A stretch of DNA of 64,000 nucleotides from assembly GCF_964186585.1 (NCBI RefSeq), contig NZ_OZ075067.1, positions 1,612,001 to 1,676,000 on the forward strand, given 5' to 3'. The first letter of the stretch is position 1; every line of letters starts with the position of its first letter. The translations under genes were made by a program, and so were the position numbers. Below, in pieces: positions 56,834-64,000 of this stretch. The notes under the pieces were generated by a model. The model was not told the DNA's origin. It saw only the letters and a program-made list of their open reading frames with translations, and made no database searches. The stretch comes from Microbacterium sp. MM2322. Lineage in GTDB: Bacteria > Actinomycetota > Actinomycetes > Actinomycetales > Microbacteriaceae.

Positions 56834-57751
56834 ATGTCCATCACACGCAACCGCATCCTGCCCACCGTCGGCCTCGCCGCCGTCGCCGTCTTCGCCCTCT
56901 CCGCGTGCGGCTCGAGCGACTCGCTCCAGGGCAGCGGATCGAACAACAACGGCAGCGGTGGCGGCGAACAATCGAAGACCATCGTCGTCGGTTCGCAGTC
57001 GTACCCCTCGAACGAGATCATCGCTGAGATCTACTCGCAGGCGCTCGAGGCCGATGGCTTCACCATCACTCGGAACTTCAACATCGGTCAGCGCGACGCC
57101 TACATGCCGTCGATCGAGGACGGTTCGGTCGATCTGTTCCCCGAGTACACCGGGAGCCTGTTGCAGTATTACGACAAGGCCGCGACCGCCGGCTCGTCGG
57201 ACGAGGTCTACACCGCACTGGAGAAGGTCCTCCCCGAGAACCTGAAGGCTCTCGACTACTCACCCGCGACCGACCAGGACTCGTACAACGTCACCGCGGC
57301 CTTCGCCAAGGAGAACAGCCTCACGGAGATCGGAGATCTCGCCGGTATCGCGAACCTGACCTTCGGCGGGGCCCCCGAGCTCGAGCAGCGCCCCTACTTC
57401 ACGGATCTGAAGAAGGTCTACGGCGTCGATGCCGCGTTCGAGGCGACTGCTGACACGACGGTGGACGAGCTGGTCGCAGGCAACATCCAGGTGGCCAACG
57501 TCTACAGCGCCGATCCGCGCATCGAAACGGAGGACCTCGTCACGCTGAAGGATCCGAAGGGACTCTTCCTTGCCGCCAACGTCGTCCCCATCGCGAACGC
57601 CGACAAGGCGGACGAGATCGCCGACGTCATCAACGAGGTGAGCGCGGCGATGAGCCCCGAGGAACTCGTCGCGATGAACGTCGAGTCGACGGTCGACCAG
57701 CGCTCGTCCGAGGACATCGCGAAGGACTGGATCGCCAAGAACCTGGGCTGA
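56834..57751 (+). CDS. Osmoprotectant ABC transporter, substrate-binding lipoprotein (OpuCC/OsmF-like)
   Basis: A 305-residue exported lipoprotein. Residues 1-21 form the signal with lipobox LSAC (FALSACGSS). The rest is a glycine-betaine/choline binding fold, beginning KTIVVGSQSYPSNEIIAEIY and with FNIGQRDAYMPSIEDGSVDLFPEYTG, typical of the OpuCC/ProX group. Start ATG 56834 is preceded by CCGGAGG. Substrate not resolved. Confidence 0.92.
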   Translation: MSITRNRILPTVGLAAVAVFALSACGSSDSLQGSGSNNNGSGGGEQSKTIVVGSQSYPSNEIIAEIYSQALEADGFTITRNFNIGQRDAYMPSIEDGSVDLFPEYTGSLLQYYDKAATAGSSDEVYTALEKVLPENLKALDYSPATDQDSYNVTAAFAKENSLTEIGDLAGIANLTFGGAPELEQRPYFTDLKKVYGVDAAFEATADTTVDELVAGNIQVANVYSADPRIETEDLVTLKDPKGLFLAANVVPIANADKADEIADVINEVSAAMSPEELVAMNVESTVDQRSSEDIAKDWIAKNLG

Positions 57752-57934
57752 GTCGTCTCGGCCGCGGGCCTGCGCGTCGCCAACGGGTCGGCACGCCTCC
57801 TCATCCCCCGGCGGGATGAGGAGGTCGGCATCCGGCGGTGCTCGCGGGCCCGCGAGCTGCGGGCCGGTTCCCCGACCCCTTCGCCCCCTCTCATCGGGCC
57901 ACTCATACGGCGTGACACCTCGGAAGGAAGAGAA
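57752..57934. other. 183-base gap after the ABC operon
   Basis: It contains the hairpin at 57796-57824 and, at its end, the GGAAGGAAGAGAA ribosome-binding region of the 57935 gene. No gene seen. Confidence 0.5.
57796..57824. terminator. Terminator hairpin after the ABC operon
   Basis: A perfect 12-bp stem (arms 57796-57807 and 57813-57824) with a 5-base loop lies 45 bases past the binding-protein stop. It has no T-run, so Rho-dependent help may be needed. Confidence 0.55.
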
Positions 57935-58147
57935 ATGGCAGACCTGAAGAAGGGCGACCGCGTCAGCTGGAACACACCCCAGGGACGTACGCGGGGCACC
58001 GTCACCGACCGGAAGGCCAGCGACTTCATATTCGACGGACAGCACTTCACCGCCTCCGCGGATGAGCCCGCATTCATCGTCGAGTCCGAGAAGACCGGGG
58101 CGAAAGCCGCGCACAAGGGTTCCGCCCTCACGCAGCTGTCTTCCTGA
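57935..58147 (+). CDS. DUF2945 small protein
   Basis: A 70-residue protein matching the DUF2945 (hypervirulence-associated, Tudor-like) family by its start MADLKKGDRVSWNTPQGRTRGTV. The family is small and basic with no defined activity. ATG 57935 follows GGAAGGAAGAG. It is upstream of another small gene in the same direction. Confidence 0.8.
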   Translation: MADLKKGDRVSWNTPQGRTRGTVTDRKASDFIFDGQHFTASADEPAFIVESEKTGAKAAHKGSALTQLSS

Positions 58148-58180
58148 CACGGGATGCTGCGTCATCCCACCTGGAGCAAC

Positions 58181-58561
58181 ATGTCCACCGATAACACCAC
58201 CGACCTCATCCGGGCGATCATCACCCACATGCAGGGTGCGCGGGAGGATTGGAAGTCGCTGTCGATGGTGATCAGTCTCGGGGGCGGCCGGCTGAGCGAG
58301 ACCTTCGGCTACGCGTACTCCCCCGACGGCACGGTCTCGGCGATCGCGTCCCGCCCCTCCGGCATCAAGCCCGCCGTCGACGCCTACCTCGCTGATCGCT
58401 ATCCCGACGGGCAGGAACTGCCGGCGAAGTTCCTGCTGCAGTTCGATCGCGACGCCAAAGCCTACGAGATCACGTTCGAGGACACCGACCCGATGCGATG
58501 GAAGGTGACGCCCGACAACTTCGAGGCCATTCAGCGGGAGCTCAAGCCGAGCCTGGGCTGA
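58181..58561 (+). CDS. Small cytosolic protein, unknown function
   Basis: A 126-residue protein starting MSTDNTTDLIRAIITHMQGA at ATG 58181 behind TGGAGC. It has no transmembrane segment. The C-terminal half (FLLQFDRDAKAYEITFEDTDPMRW) has a faint similarity to YezG/DUF600-type proteins, but I do not assign it. It lies 55 bases before corA. Confidence 0.6.
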   Translation: MSTDNTTDLIRAIITHMQGAREDWKSLSMVISLGGGRLSETFGYAYSPDGTVSAIASRPSGIKPAVDAYLADRYPDGQELPAKFLLQFDRDAKAYEITFEDTDPMRWKVTPDNFEAIQRELKPSLG

Positions 58562-58616
58562 CAGCGGCGGCGCGGCGCGCGGCATCCGCCCATCTGGCAA
58601 GGCGGAGAATCGACGC

Positions 58617-59615
58617 ATGCCCATCGTCGACAACGCCGTGTACGTGAACGGCCGCCGCATCCAGGACCCCGCGAACCTCACCGAGACGTTCGAGCACATG
58701 CGCGACCATCAAGGCATGGCGTGGATCGGCCTGTACCGTCCCACCGAAGAAGAAGTCGCCGCCGTCGCGTCGGAGTTCTCCCTCCACCCACTCGCCGTCG
58801 AAGACGCTCTGACCGGCCACCAGCGGGCGAAGCTGGAGCGCTTCGGAGACGTCCTCTTCGTCGTCCTCCGTCCCGCTCAGTACGACGACGGCAGCGAGTC
58901 GGTGGCGTTCGGAGAACTCCACATCTTCGTGGGCCCGGATTTCGTCGTCACGGTCCGTCACGCCGACTCCCCGGACCTGACCCAGGTCCGAGCCCGGATG
59001 GAGAAGCAGCCCGACCTCCTCCGGATGGGGCCCGAGGCAATCCTGTACGCGATCCTCGACCAGGTCGTCGACGAATACGCCCCCGTGCTCGCGGGAGTCG
59101 AGAACGACATCGACGAGATCGAGGAGAAGCTCTTCGGCGGCGACGATGCCGGACTTTCGCAACGGATCTACGCGCTCGCCCGCGAGGTCATCGGCCTGCA
59201 CAAGTCGACCCTCCCCCTCGACGACATGCTGCAGCGCCTCCTCCAGGGCTCTGAAAAGTACGCGGTGGACATCGAGCTGCAGCGATCGCTCCGCGACGTC
59301 CTGGACCACGTCATCCGCCTCAATGAACGAATCGTGGCGTACCGATCGATCCTCGACAACGCGTTGACGGTGCATTCGACGCTCGTCACGCAGCGCCAGA
59401 CCGACACGTCGCTGGAACAGAACGAGCAGGTCAAGAAGATCTCGGGATGGGCAGCCATCCTCTTCGGGCCGACGCTCGTCGGAACGATCTACGGCATGAA
59501 CTTCGACAACATGCCCGAGCTGCACTGGGCATACGGTTACCCGATGGCTCTCGGCCTGATGGTGGTCAGTTCCGTGGTGCTGTACGTGATCTTCAAGAAG
59601 AAGCGGTGGCTCTGA
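58617..59615 (+). CDS. corA: CorA-family magnesium/cobalt transporter
   Basis: A 332-residue divalent metal channel. The N-terminal cytoplasmic domain (about 1-250) leads through a long helix into two C-terminal transmembrane segments; the signature GMN is in IYGMNFDNMPEL, preceded by helix 1 (WAAILFGPTLVGTI) and followed by helix 2 (YPMALGLMVVSSVVLYVIF) and a basic KKKRWL end. Start ATG 58617 is behind GGCGGAGAATC. Confidence 0.94.
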   Translation: MPIVDNAVYVNGRRIQDPANLTETFEHMRDHQGMAWIGLYRPTEEEVAAVASEFSLHPLAVEDALTGHQRAKLERFGDVLFVVLRPAQYDDGSESVAFGELHIFVGPDFVVTVRHADSPDLTQVRARMEKQPDLLRMGPEAILYAILDQVVDEYAPVLAGVENDIDEIEEKLFGGDDAGLSQRIYALAREVIGLHKSTLPLDDMLQRLLQGSEKYAVDIELQRSLRDVLDHVIRLNERIVAYRSILDNALTVHSTLVTQRQTDTSLEQNEQVKKISGWAAILFGPTLVGTIYGMNFDNMPELHWAYGYPMALGLMVVSSVVLYVIFKKKRWL

Positions 59616-59645
59616 GCCCGCTGCTCGAGCCGGAAAAGCAGAAGA

Positions 59646-59673
59646 CCCCGGTCACTGGCGAGAGTGACCGGGG
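59646..59673. terminator. Bidirectional terminator between corA and tRNA-Lys
   Basis: An 11-bp perfect stem (CCCCGGTCACT / AGTGACCGGGG) with a 6-base loop between the corA stop and the tRNA-Lys 3' end. Confidence 0.75.
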
Positions 59674-59680
59674 CCGTCCG

Positions 59681-59753
59681 TGCACCCCCTCGGACTTGAA
59701 CCGAGAACCCACTGATTAAGAGTCAGTTGCTCTGCCGATTGAGCTAGAGGTGC
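59681..59753 (-). tRNA. tRNA-Lys (anticodon CTT)
   Basis: A 73-base tRNA without encoded CCA. GCACCTC pairs with GGGGTGC with one T-G wobble; the anticodon loop carries CTT (reads AAG); the T-loop reads TTCAAGT. It is transcribed leftward toward the terminator. Confidence 0.96.
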
Positions 59754-59836
59754 GTGATTCGAACTTCTCGAACCGAGGGTCAACACTAGCATCACGATCC
59801 AGCACTCCGCCAATCGAGGCCCCCAGGAGCACGCCG

Positions 59837-59842
59837 TATCCT
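59837..59842 (+). promoter_or_regulatory. -10 box (TATCCT) of the HisN-type gene
   Basis: TATCCT lies 6 bases before GTG 59849 with no Shine-Dalgarno, predicting a leaderless transcript. Confidence 0.45.
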
Positions 59843-59848
59843 GGGACC

Positions 59849-60673
59849 GTGACGCGCCCTCCTTCTTCGACGGACTGGAACACCCGGTACGACGGCGACC
59901 TCCGCGACGACCTCGCCCTGGCCCTTCGTCTTGCGGATGCCGCGGACCGAGTCTCGATGGAGCGCTTCGACGCCCCGGACCTCGAGGTCAGGACCAAAGC
60001 GGATGCCACACACGTCACCGAGGCGGACCTGGCGACGGAACGCGCGATCCGAGCGCTCCTGACCAGTGAGCGACCGGCGGACGGGATCCTCGGCGAGGAA
60101 TACGGCACCAGCGGCGACACCCGGCGCCAGTGGATCATCGACCCCATCGACGGAACGGCCAACTACCTCAAGGGAATCCCGATGTGGGCGACCCTGATAG
60201 CGCTCGTCGTCGACGGAGTCCCCCGCGTCGGCGTCGTCAGCCAACCCGCCATCTCCCGGCGGTGGTGGGGTGCAACGGGCGCGGGCGCCTGGACACGCTC
60301 GGCAGACGGCACGACCCGAGCGATCCGCACCTCGGACATCGCGACGGCGGCAGAGGCGAGCATCAGCTTCCAGAGCATCGGTCAATGGGATGCCGTGGGT
60401 CGCACCGACGAGCTGCTCCGGCTCACGCGCGCCGTGTGGCGCGACCGAGGTTACGGCGATGCCTGGCCGTACATGCTCCTCGCAGAGGGACGGCTCGAGT
60501 TCGTCGCCGAGTTCGGCGTTCGCGAGTACGACATCGCCGCTCACGTGCCGATCATCCTCGAAGCCGGCGGTCGCTTCACCGACATCGACGGGGCAGAACG
60601 CCTCGACGCCGGTTCGTCCCTCGCGACCAACGGGATCCTCCACGACACGTTCCTCGGGATGCTGCGGACGTGA
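59849..60673 (+). CDS. hisN: Inositol monophosphatase family, probable histidinol-phosphatase (HisN)
   Basis: A 274-residue Mg-dependent phosphatase. Start GTG 59849 (MTRPPSSTDWNTRYDGDLRDDLALAL). The family motif is WIIDPIDGTANYLKG, with the earlier ILGEEYG Glu and later DIAAHVPIILEAGGRF. In actinobacteria this subgroup is usually the histidinol-phosphatase of histidine synthesis, so hisN is likely but the substrate is not proved; inositol-phosphate and CysQ-type relatives are alternatives. Confidence 0.8.
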   Translation: MTRPPSSTDWNTRYDGDLRDDLALALRLADAADRVSMERFDAPDLEVRTKADATHVTEADLATERAIRALLTSERPADGILGEEYGTSGDTRRQWIIDPIDGTANYLKGIPMWATLIALVVDGVPRVGVVSQPAISRRWWGATGAGAWTRSADGTTRAIRTSDIATAAEASISFQSIGQWDAVGRTDELLRLTRAVWRDRGYGDAWPYMLLAEGRLEFVAEFGVREYDIAAHVPIILEAGGRFTDIDGAERLDAGSSLATNGILHDTFLGMLRT

Positions 60674-61242
60674 GGTCGGCGCGTCTGCGCCTCGCGCGCT
60701 CCGTGATGATCCTGGCGACGGTCGTCTCCGCTGTCGCGCTGTCGACGGCGTGCAGTCCGACGTCTCCGGGTGCCGGGCCCAGCGTCGGGTCGACCTCTGG
60801 GACTCCGGGCGCAGTGCCCTCGGCGCTCCCCTCGATCGATCCCGACGACGTGACCTGCGACAACATGCTCTCCGCCGACACCGTCGACACGTTCACGGCC
60901 ACGGGATGGACCGTCCGCGAAGATCCGTTCGTGATCCTCGACCTCGAGCTCCCCGAGGGCACCTCCTGCACGTGGGGTGACTTCAGCTCCCCCACCAGCG
61001 ACGACCTGGTGTTGTTCGGGTGGTCTCCGATCAGCGACGCCGACGCATCCGCGACCCAGGCGGCCCTCGAGGCGGAAGGCTGGCAGCGCGAAGACGACTC
61101 GAGAGGCGTCCTGATCACCGAGGATCCTGCCGCCGCTCTGCGCGTGGACGATGAGGGGTACGGGATCACCTACCTCTTCCGCAACGGCTGGGTCGAGGTA
61201 TCCGACACCAAACAGGGCCTCGACCTCATCGACCTCGGCTGA
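60670..61242 (+). CDS. Lipoprotein of unknown function
   Basis: A 190-residue exported protein from GTG 60670, overlapping the HisN stop. Signal: basic start MRSARLRLARS, hydrophobic VMILATVVSAVAL, lipobox LSTAC with the modified Cys at residue 28. A Pro/Ser/Thr/Gly-rich linker leads to a globular part (DPDDVTCDNMLSADTVDTF...). It has no recognised family. The operon-like overlap may be coincidental. Confidence 0.7.
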   Translation: MRSARLRLARSVMILATVVSAVALSTACSPTSPGAGPSVGSTSGTPGAVPSALPSIDPDDVTCDNMLSADTVDTFTATGWTVREDPFVILDLELPEGTSCTWGDFSSPTSDDLVLFGWSPISDADASATQAALEAEGWQREDDSRGVLITEDPAAALRVDDEGYGITYLFRNGWVEVSDTKQGLDLIDLG

Positions 61243-61251
61243 CGAAACGAC

Positions 61252-61286
61252 CAAGCCCCCGCATCCGTGAACGGATCGGGGGCTTG
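61252..61286. terminator. Terminator between the lipoprotein gene and tmRNA
   Basis: CAAGCCCCC (61252-61260) pairs with GGGGGCTTG (61278-61286), with inner complementarity around ATCCG/CGGAT. It can end both converging transcripts. Confidence 0.75.
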
Positions 61287-61306
61287 TACTCCGTGACAAC
61301 GGTTCG

Positions 61307-61675
61307 TGGAGATGGGGGGAATCGAACCCCCGTCCATCGCTGAGAGACGGCGTCTTCTCCGGGCGCAGTCTGTAAATGGCGTTCTACTCGGCCCCGACCT
61401 TTCGTACAGACACTGAAGTCGACGAGCCCAGCCTGAAAAAGTCCCGCGTGACGCTCAGGCGACGCCACGCAGCGAGATCCCTTAAATGACGCCAGGGACC
61501 ATGAGGGGATCACTCACGGACTGACGGACTCGAGCTAGCTGCTTACGCAGCGAGGGCGAAGTCGGACTGCTTCTTATTGGCAGTTATTGGTTCGCAGAGA
61601 TCGTTTACGAGATAACCCTGCATCCTCGGCCCGCTTCTCGCAGAGTCACAGGCGATGTCGAAACCGATCATCCCC
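61307..61675 (-). ncRNA. ssrA: Transfer-messenger RNA (tmRNA)
   Basis: A 369-base tmRNA that with SmpB rescues stalled ribosomes. On the minus strand the 5' end GGGGATG pairs with the 3' CATCTCC, then GGTTTCGACATCGCC near the 5' end and the T-loop GGTTCGATTCCCC near the 3' end. The tag is read from GCC AAT AAG: ANKKQSDFALAA, followed by TAA. It lacks an encoded CCA. The gene is about 2.2 kb from the smpB end, transcribed in the same direction. Confidence 0.95.
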
Positions 61676-61776
61676 GAGACACCTGGCGGTGTGTGGACCG
61701 TTGTCACACTGTGGAGTTGTCATGCTCAGGCGCCATGGCGTCCGAGCATCCCAGACTACCACCGCCGCAGCCGGTC
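61676..61776. other. Gap between tmRNA and NUDIX gene
   Basis: 101 bases containing the tmRNA promoter region on the minus strand (TGTCACACTGTGG-like sequence near 61704); no gene seen. Confidence 0.3.
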
Positions 61777-62187
61777 TCACCCGTGGAGGAAGTACTCCGC
61801 TGCCAACGGAGCGATCTCGAGGCGGTCTACTCCGTCGGGGGCGACCCAGCGCATCTCGGCGATTTCCGCGGCTGCGGCAGGCTCCTGGTCGGCGATCGAG
61901 ACCTCGAACACATCGGCGATGACCGCGTGGCCCGGCTCGTTCGCCGCGTCTGCGCGGAAGACTCCGAGCGAGACGAGATCCTTCACGTCGACCTCGACCC
62001 GCAGCTCCTCCCGGAGCTCGCGGACGAGCGTCTCCGCCGGCGTCTCTCCCGCCTCCGGTTTTCCACCAGGCTGCATGAACGAGGTCGTCCCGGACTTCCG
62101 AACCAGCAACAGCCGTCCGGCGGCATCGCGAATGACTGCGGCGGAGACTCGGATGGAAGGAGCGGATGCGGCGTCGGGCAGAGTCAC
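61777..62187 (-). CDS. NUDIX hydrolase
   Basis: A 136-residue pyrophosphohydrolase from GTG 62187 (MTLPDAASAPSIRVSAAVI). The Nudix box is GKPEAGETPAETLVRELREELR: the GX5EX7REXXEE core is intact, while the usual Gly near its end is Arg. Frame continuing far upstream is antisense to the SDR gene and is ignored. Substrate unknown. TAGCGT lies 7 bases before the start. Confidence 0.85.
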   Translation of the reverse strand: MTLPDAASAPSIRVSAAVIRDAAGRLLLVRKSGTTSFMQPGGKPEAGETPAETLVRELREELRVEVDVKDLVSLGVFRADAANEPGHAVIADVFEVSIADQEPAAAAEIAEMRWVAPDGVDRLEIAPLAAEYFLHG

Positions 62188-62194
62188 GCGAGAA

Positions 62195-62221
62195 ACGCTA
62201 ACAGGCGCCCCGACGTACAAT
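62195..62221. promoter_or_regulatory. Divergent -10 boxes for the NUDIX and SDR genes
   Basis: Minus strand TAGCGT (62195-62200) lies 7 bases before GTG 62187. Plus strand TACAAT (62216-62221) lies 5 bases before GTG 62227. The start codons are 39 bases apart and both transcripts may be leaderless or nearly so. Confidence 0.5.
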
Positions 62222-62226
62222 CTCTT

Positions 62227-63696
62227 GTGCTCCCCGACATCTCCCCCGACGACCAGGGGATCGATCCCGCCGACCTCGCCACGACTCTCCGCGTGCTTGC
62301 AGAGCTGTCGTCGCTCCCTCAGACCCACCCGGACTTCATCGAGGTCCGCCAGGCCACGGCGGCGATGTTCAAGGCGGCGAAGAAGGAACGGCGACGGGAG
62401 ATCCGCGCGGCGATCGCCAACGCCGACCGCGACGTCGTCCACGCCACGGCAACCGGAGCACCCGACCGCATCGACGACGAGACGCGCGGGATTCCCATCG
62501 CGACCCGCACCGCCGCTCCGATCGCAGGCGTGCTGAAGAAGGCACGGGGCTGCTACATCTGCAAGCAGCCGTACACGATCGTCGACGCGTTCTACCACCA
62601 GCTCTGCCCCGAGTGCGCGGCTCTCAGCCACGCGAAACGCGACGCACGGACCGATCTTTCCGGTCGGCGGGCACTGCTCACCGGCGGACGGGCCAAGATC
62701 GGGATGTACATCGCGCTCCGACTCCTCCGCGACGGCGCCCACACGACCATCACGACGCGGTTCCCGCGCGATGCCGTGCGGCGATTTCGAGCCCTCCCCG
62801 ATTCCTCCCACTGGATCGATCGTCTGAAGATCGTCGGCATCGATCTGCGCGACCCCGCCCAGGTGATCGCCCTGGCGGACGACGTCGCCGACGCGGGGCA
62901 CCTCGACATCATCATCAACAACGCGACGCAAACCGTTCGTCGGTCGCCGGGCGCGTACCAGCCGCTCGTCGACGCCGAGCTGGCGCCGCTTCCCGACGGC
63001 CCCCTTCCCGCACTCGTCACCTTCGGGCACACGAACGATCAGCATCCTGAAGCCCTCGAGCGCTCCGTGAGCGCGCACCCGATCCTGGCTGCTGCCGCCG
63101 ACCGCGCCGAGACCCTCACCCGCGAGGCCATGGCCGCCGGGTCCACGTCACTCGACAGGTTGGCCGCCGGTACCGCCATCGATGCCGGTGGGCTCATCCC
63201 CGACCTGGATCACTCGAACTCCTGGGTGCAGCGGGTCGAGGAAGTCGATCCGCTCGAGATGCTCGAAGTCCAGCTCGCCAATACGACGGCGCCCTTCCTC
63301 CTCATCTCCAAGCTCCGTCCCGCCCTCGCGGCGAGCCCGGCGCGACGCACGTACATCGTCAACGTCAGCGCCATGGAGGGTGTCTTCGAACGCGGCTACA
63401 AGGGGCCCGGGCATCCGCACACCAACATGGCCAAAGCAGCCGTCAACATGCTGACGCGGACGAGTGCGCGCGAGATGTTCGAGTCCGACGGCATCCTGAT
63501 GACCAGCGTCGACACCGGATGGATCACCGACGAGCGACCGCACCCGACCAAAGTCCGCCTCGCGGAGGAGGGCTTCCACGCCCCGCTCGACCTCGTCGAC
63601 GGCGCCGCTCGGGTCTACGACCCGATCGTCCGCGGAGAGTCGGGCGAAGACGTCTTCGGCGTCTTCCTCAAGGATTACGCACCGAGTCGCTGGTGA
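62227..63696 (+). CDS. Zinc-ribbon plus SDR-fold protein, atypical catalytic site
   Basis: A 489-residue fusion. Residues 1-75 are Ala/Arg/Lys-rich and helical; a zinc ribbon C109-x2-C112...C127-x2-C130 follows (CYICKQPY and LCPEC); from about residue 146 it is a short-chain dehydrogenase with the cofactor motif LLTGGRAKIG (TGxxxGIG type, 152-159) and NNAT at 231-234. Ser381 is the usual catalytic Ser, but the YxxxK position reads T399-N-M-A-K403, so Tyr is replaced by Thr; Y391 lies nearby. Start GTG 62227 is used. Function unknown; it may bind nucleotide without oxidoreductase activity. Confidence 0.75.
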   Translation: MLPDISPDDQGIDPADLATTLRVLAELSSLPQTHPDFIEVRQATAAMFKAAKKERRREIRAAIANADRDVVHATATGAPDRIDDETRGIPIATRTAAPIAGVLKKARGCYICKQPYTIVDAFYHQLCPECAALSHAKRDARTDLSGRRALLTGGRAKIGMYIALRLLRDGAHTTITTRFPRDAVRRFRALPDSSHWIDRLKIVGIDLRDPAQVIALADDVADAGHLDIIINNATQTVRRSPGAYQPLVDAELAPLPDGPLPALVTFGHTNDQHPEALERSVSAHPILAAAADRAETLTREAMAAGSTSLDRLAAGTAIDAGGLIPDLDHSNSWVQRVEEVDPLEMLEVQLANTTAPFLLISKLRPALAASPARRTYIVNVSAMEGVFERGYKGPGHPHTNMAKAAVNMLTRTSAREMFESDGILMTSVDTGWITDERPHPTKVRLAEEGFHAPLDLVDGAARVYDPIVRGESGEDVFGVFLKDYAPSRW

Positions 63697-63902
63697 TCTC
63701 ACTACCAGAGCCGGGCGCGCGCGTCGTCGTCCGCTACCTGCTGCCGGACGGGCGGGCGACGGATGCACTGGGCGAGCTTCTGAGCGCCGAGCCGGATGTG
63801 ATCGTGGTCGATGGCAAACGCGGCATCGAACGCATCCCGCGGGGTGCACTCATCGCTGCGAAAGCCGTTCCGCCGCCGCCCGAGCCACGCCCCCGCAGCT
63901 GA
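63693..63902 (+). CDS. Small protein, unknown function
   Basis: A 69-residue protein from GTG 63693, overlapping the SDR stop by GTGA. Its sequence (MISLPEPGARVVVRYLLPDG, then VIVVDGKRGIERIPRGALIAAK) looks like a small beta-barrel, a type found next to acetyltransferases in actinobacteria; the Pro-rich end is PPPPEPRPRS. Family not certain. Confidence 0.65.
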   Translation: MISLPEPGARVVVRYLLPDGRATDALGELLSAEPDVIVVDGKRGIERIPRGALIAAKAVPPPPEPRPRS

Positions 63903-63905
63903 GCC

Positions 63906-64000
63906 TCAGTCGCCCAGCCGGTTGCGGCCGCGCATGGCGCGCTCGGCTTCGCGCTTGTCCTCGCGCTCGCGGATCGTCTGACGCTTCTCGAACTCGCGCT
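63906..64000 (-). CDS. smpB: SsrA-binding protein SmpB, C-terminal end (runs off window)
   Basis: Only the last 31 codons are present, ending at TGA 63908-63906. The tail reads REFEKRQTIREREDKREAE then RAMRGRNRLGD, the basic helical tail of SmpB that enters the mRNA channel of a stalled ribosome. The upstream part is outside the window. tmRNA lies 2.2 kb away in the same direction, which supports the assignment. Confidence 0.85.
   Translation of the reverse strand, partial: REFEKRQTIREREDKREAERAMRGRNRLGD

Overview
The window looks like a chromosomal segment of a high-GC Gram-positive actinobacterium, most probably Microbacteriaceae and close to Microbacterium. That is inferred from the GC-rich sequence (near 70% by eye), the recG-coaD-DUF177-rpmF-rnc-mutM-smc order, a tmRNA whose tag reads ANKKQSDFALAA, many GTG starts, and many start codons only 5-8 bases behind a TANNNT -10 box (leaderless transcripts). 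Nearly everything is housekeeping. I see no prophage, insertion sequence, CRISPR array, rRNA operon or replication origin.

Layout. 1-10 kb: the 5' two-fifths of smc, two small unassigned ORFs and a two-domain acetyltransferase, then mutM, rnc, rpmF (L32), DUF177, coaD and recG on the minus strand, rsmD on the plus strand, and thiL. 10-17 kb: a DUF3515 lipoprotein, then a minus-strand block leuC-leuD-murA-plsC-gpsA-ddl. 17-22.5 kb: a MetY-type PLP enzyme overlapping an FMN-dependent monooxygenase (a possible organosulfur-to-methionine pair), terC, and an ECF sigma factor overlapping a DUF4349 membrane protein. 22.5-28 kb: tRNA-Glu, a metallo-beta-lactamase-fold protein, HPr (ptsH) and the fructose operon fruR-fruK-fruA with a tandem-repeat operator. 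27.7-31 kb: a putative Fe(II)/2-oxoglutarate-type oxygenase with an iron-box-like site upstream, a GmrSD-like DUF262/DUF1524 protein, a small protein and tRNA-Gln.

31-41 kb: gltX, then ilvE, an FAH-family hydrolase and an MFS transporter in one run, leuB, a DHA2-type drug exporter divergent from a TetR regulator, and serA behind two small membrane proteins. 41.7-49 kb: ilvD-ilvB-ilvN-ilvC behind otsA-otsB (trehalose), with a repeated GC-rich element running into the ilvC 3' end. 49-54.5 kb: thiolase and 3-oxoacid CoA-transferase divergent from an IclR regulator, and a flavin disulfide oxidoreductase. 54.5-58 kb: a four-gene OpuC-type osmoprotectant ABC transporter. 58-64 kb: small proteins, corA, tRNA-Lys, a HisN-type phosphatase, a lipoprotein, tmRNA (ssrA), a NUDIX hydrolase, an unusual zinc-ribbon/SDR protein, a small protein, and the 3' end of smpB.

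Functional themes: branched-chain amino-acid synthesis is spread over three places (leuCD, leuB-ilvE, ilvDBNC) with serA nearby; osmotic protection is represented by otsAB and the OpuC-type system; trans-translation by ssrA and smpB. The most notable non-routine signals are the repeated leaderless architecture (including a thiL/lipoprotein pair with only 22 bp between start codons and overlapping -10 boxes), a possible leucine leader peptide before leuC, the sulfur gene pair, the zinc-ribbon SDR with a replaced catalytic tyrosine, and strong enrichment of GGATGC/GCATCC. Functions were read from motifs and remembered family patterns; no database search was run.
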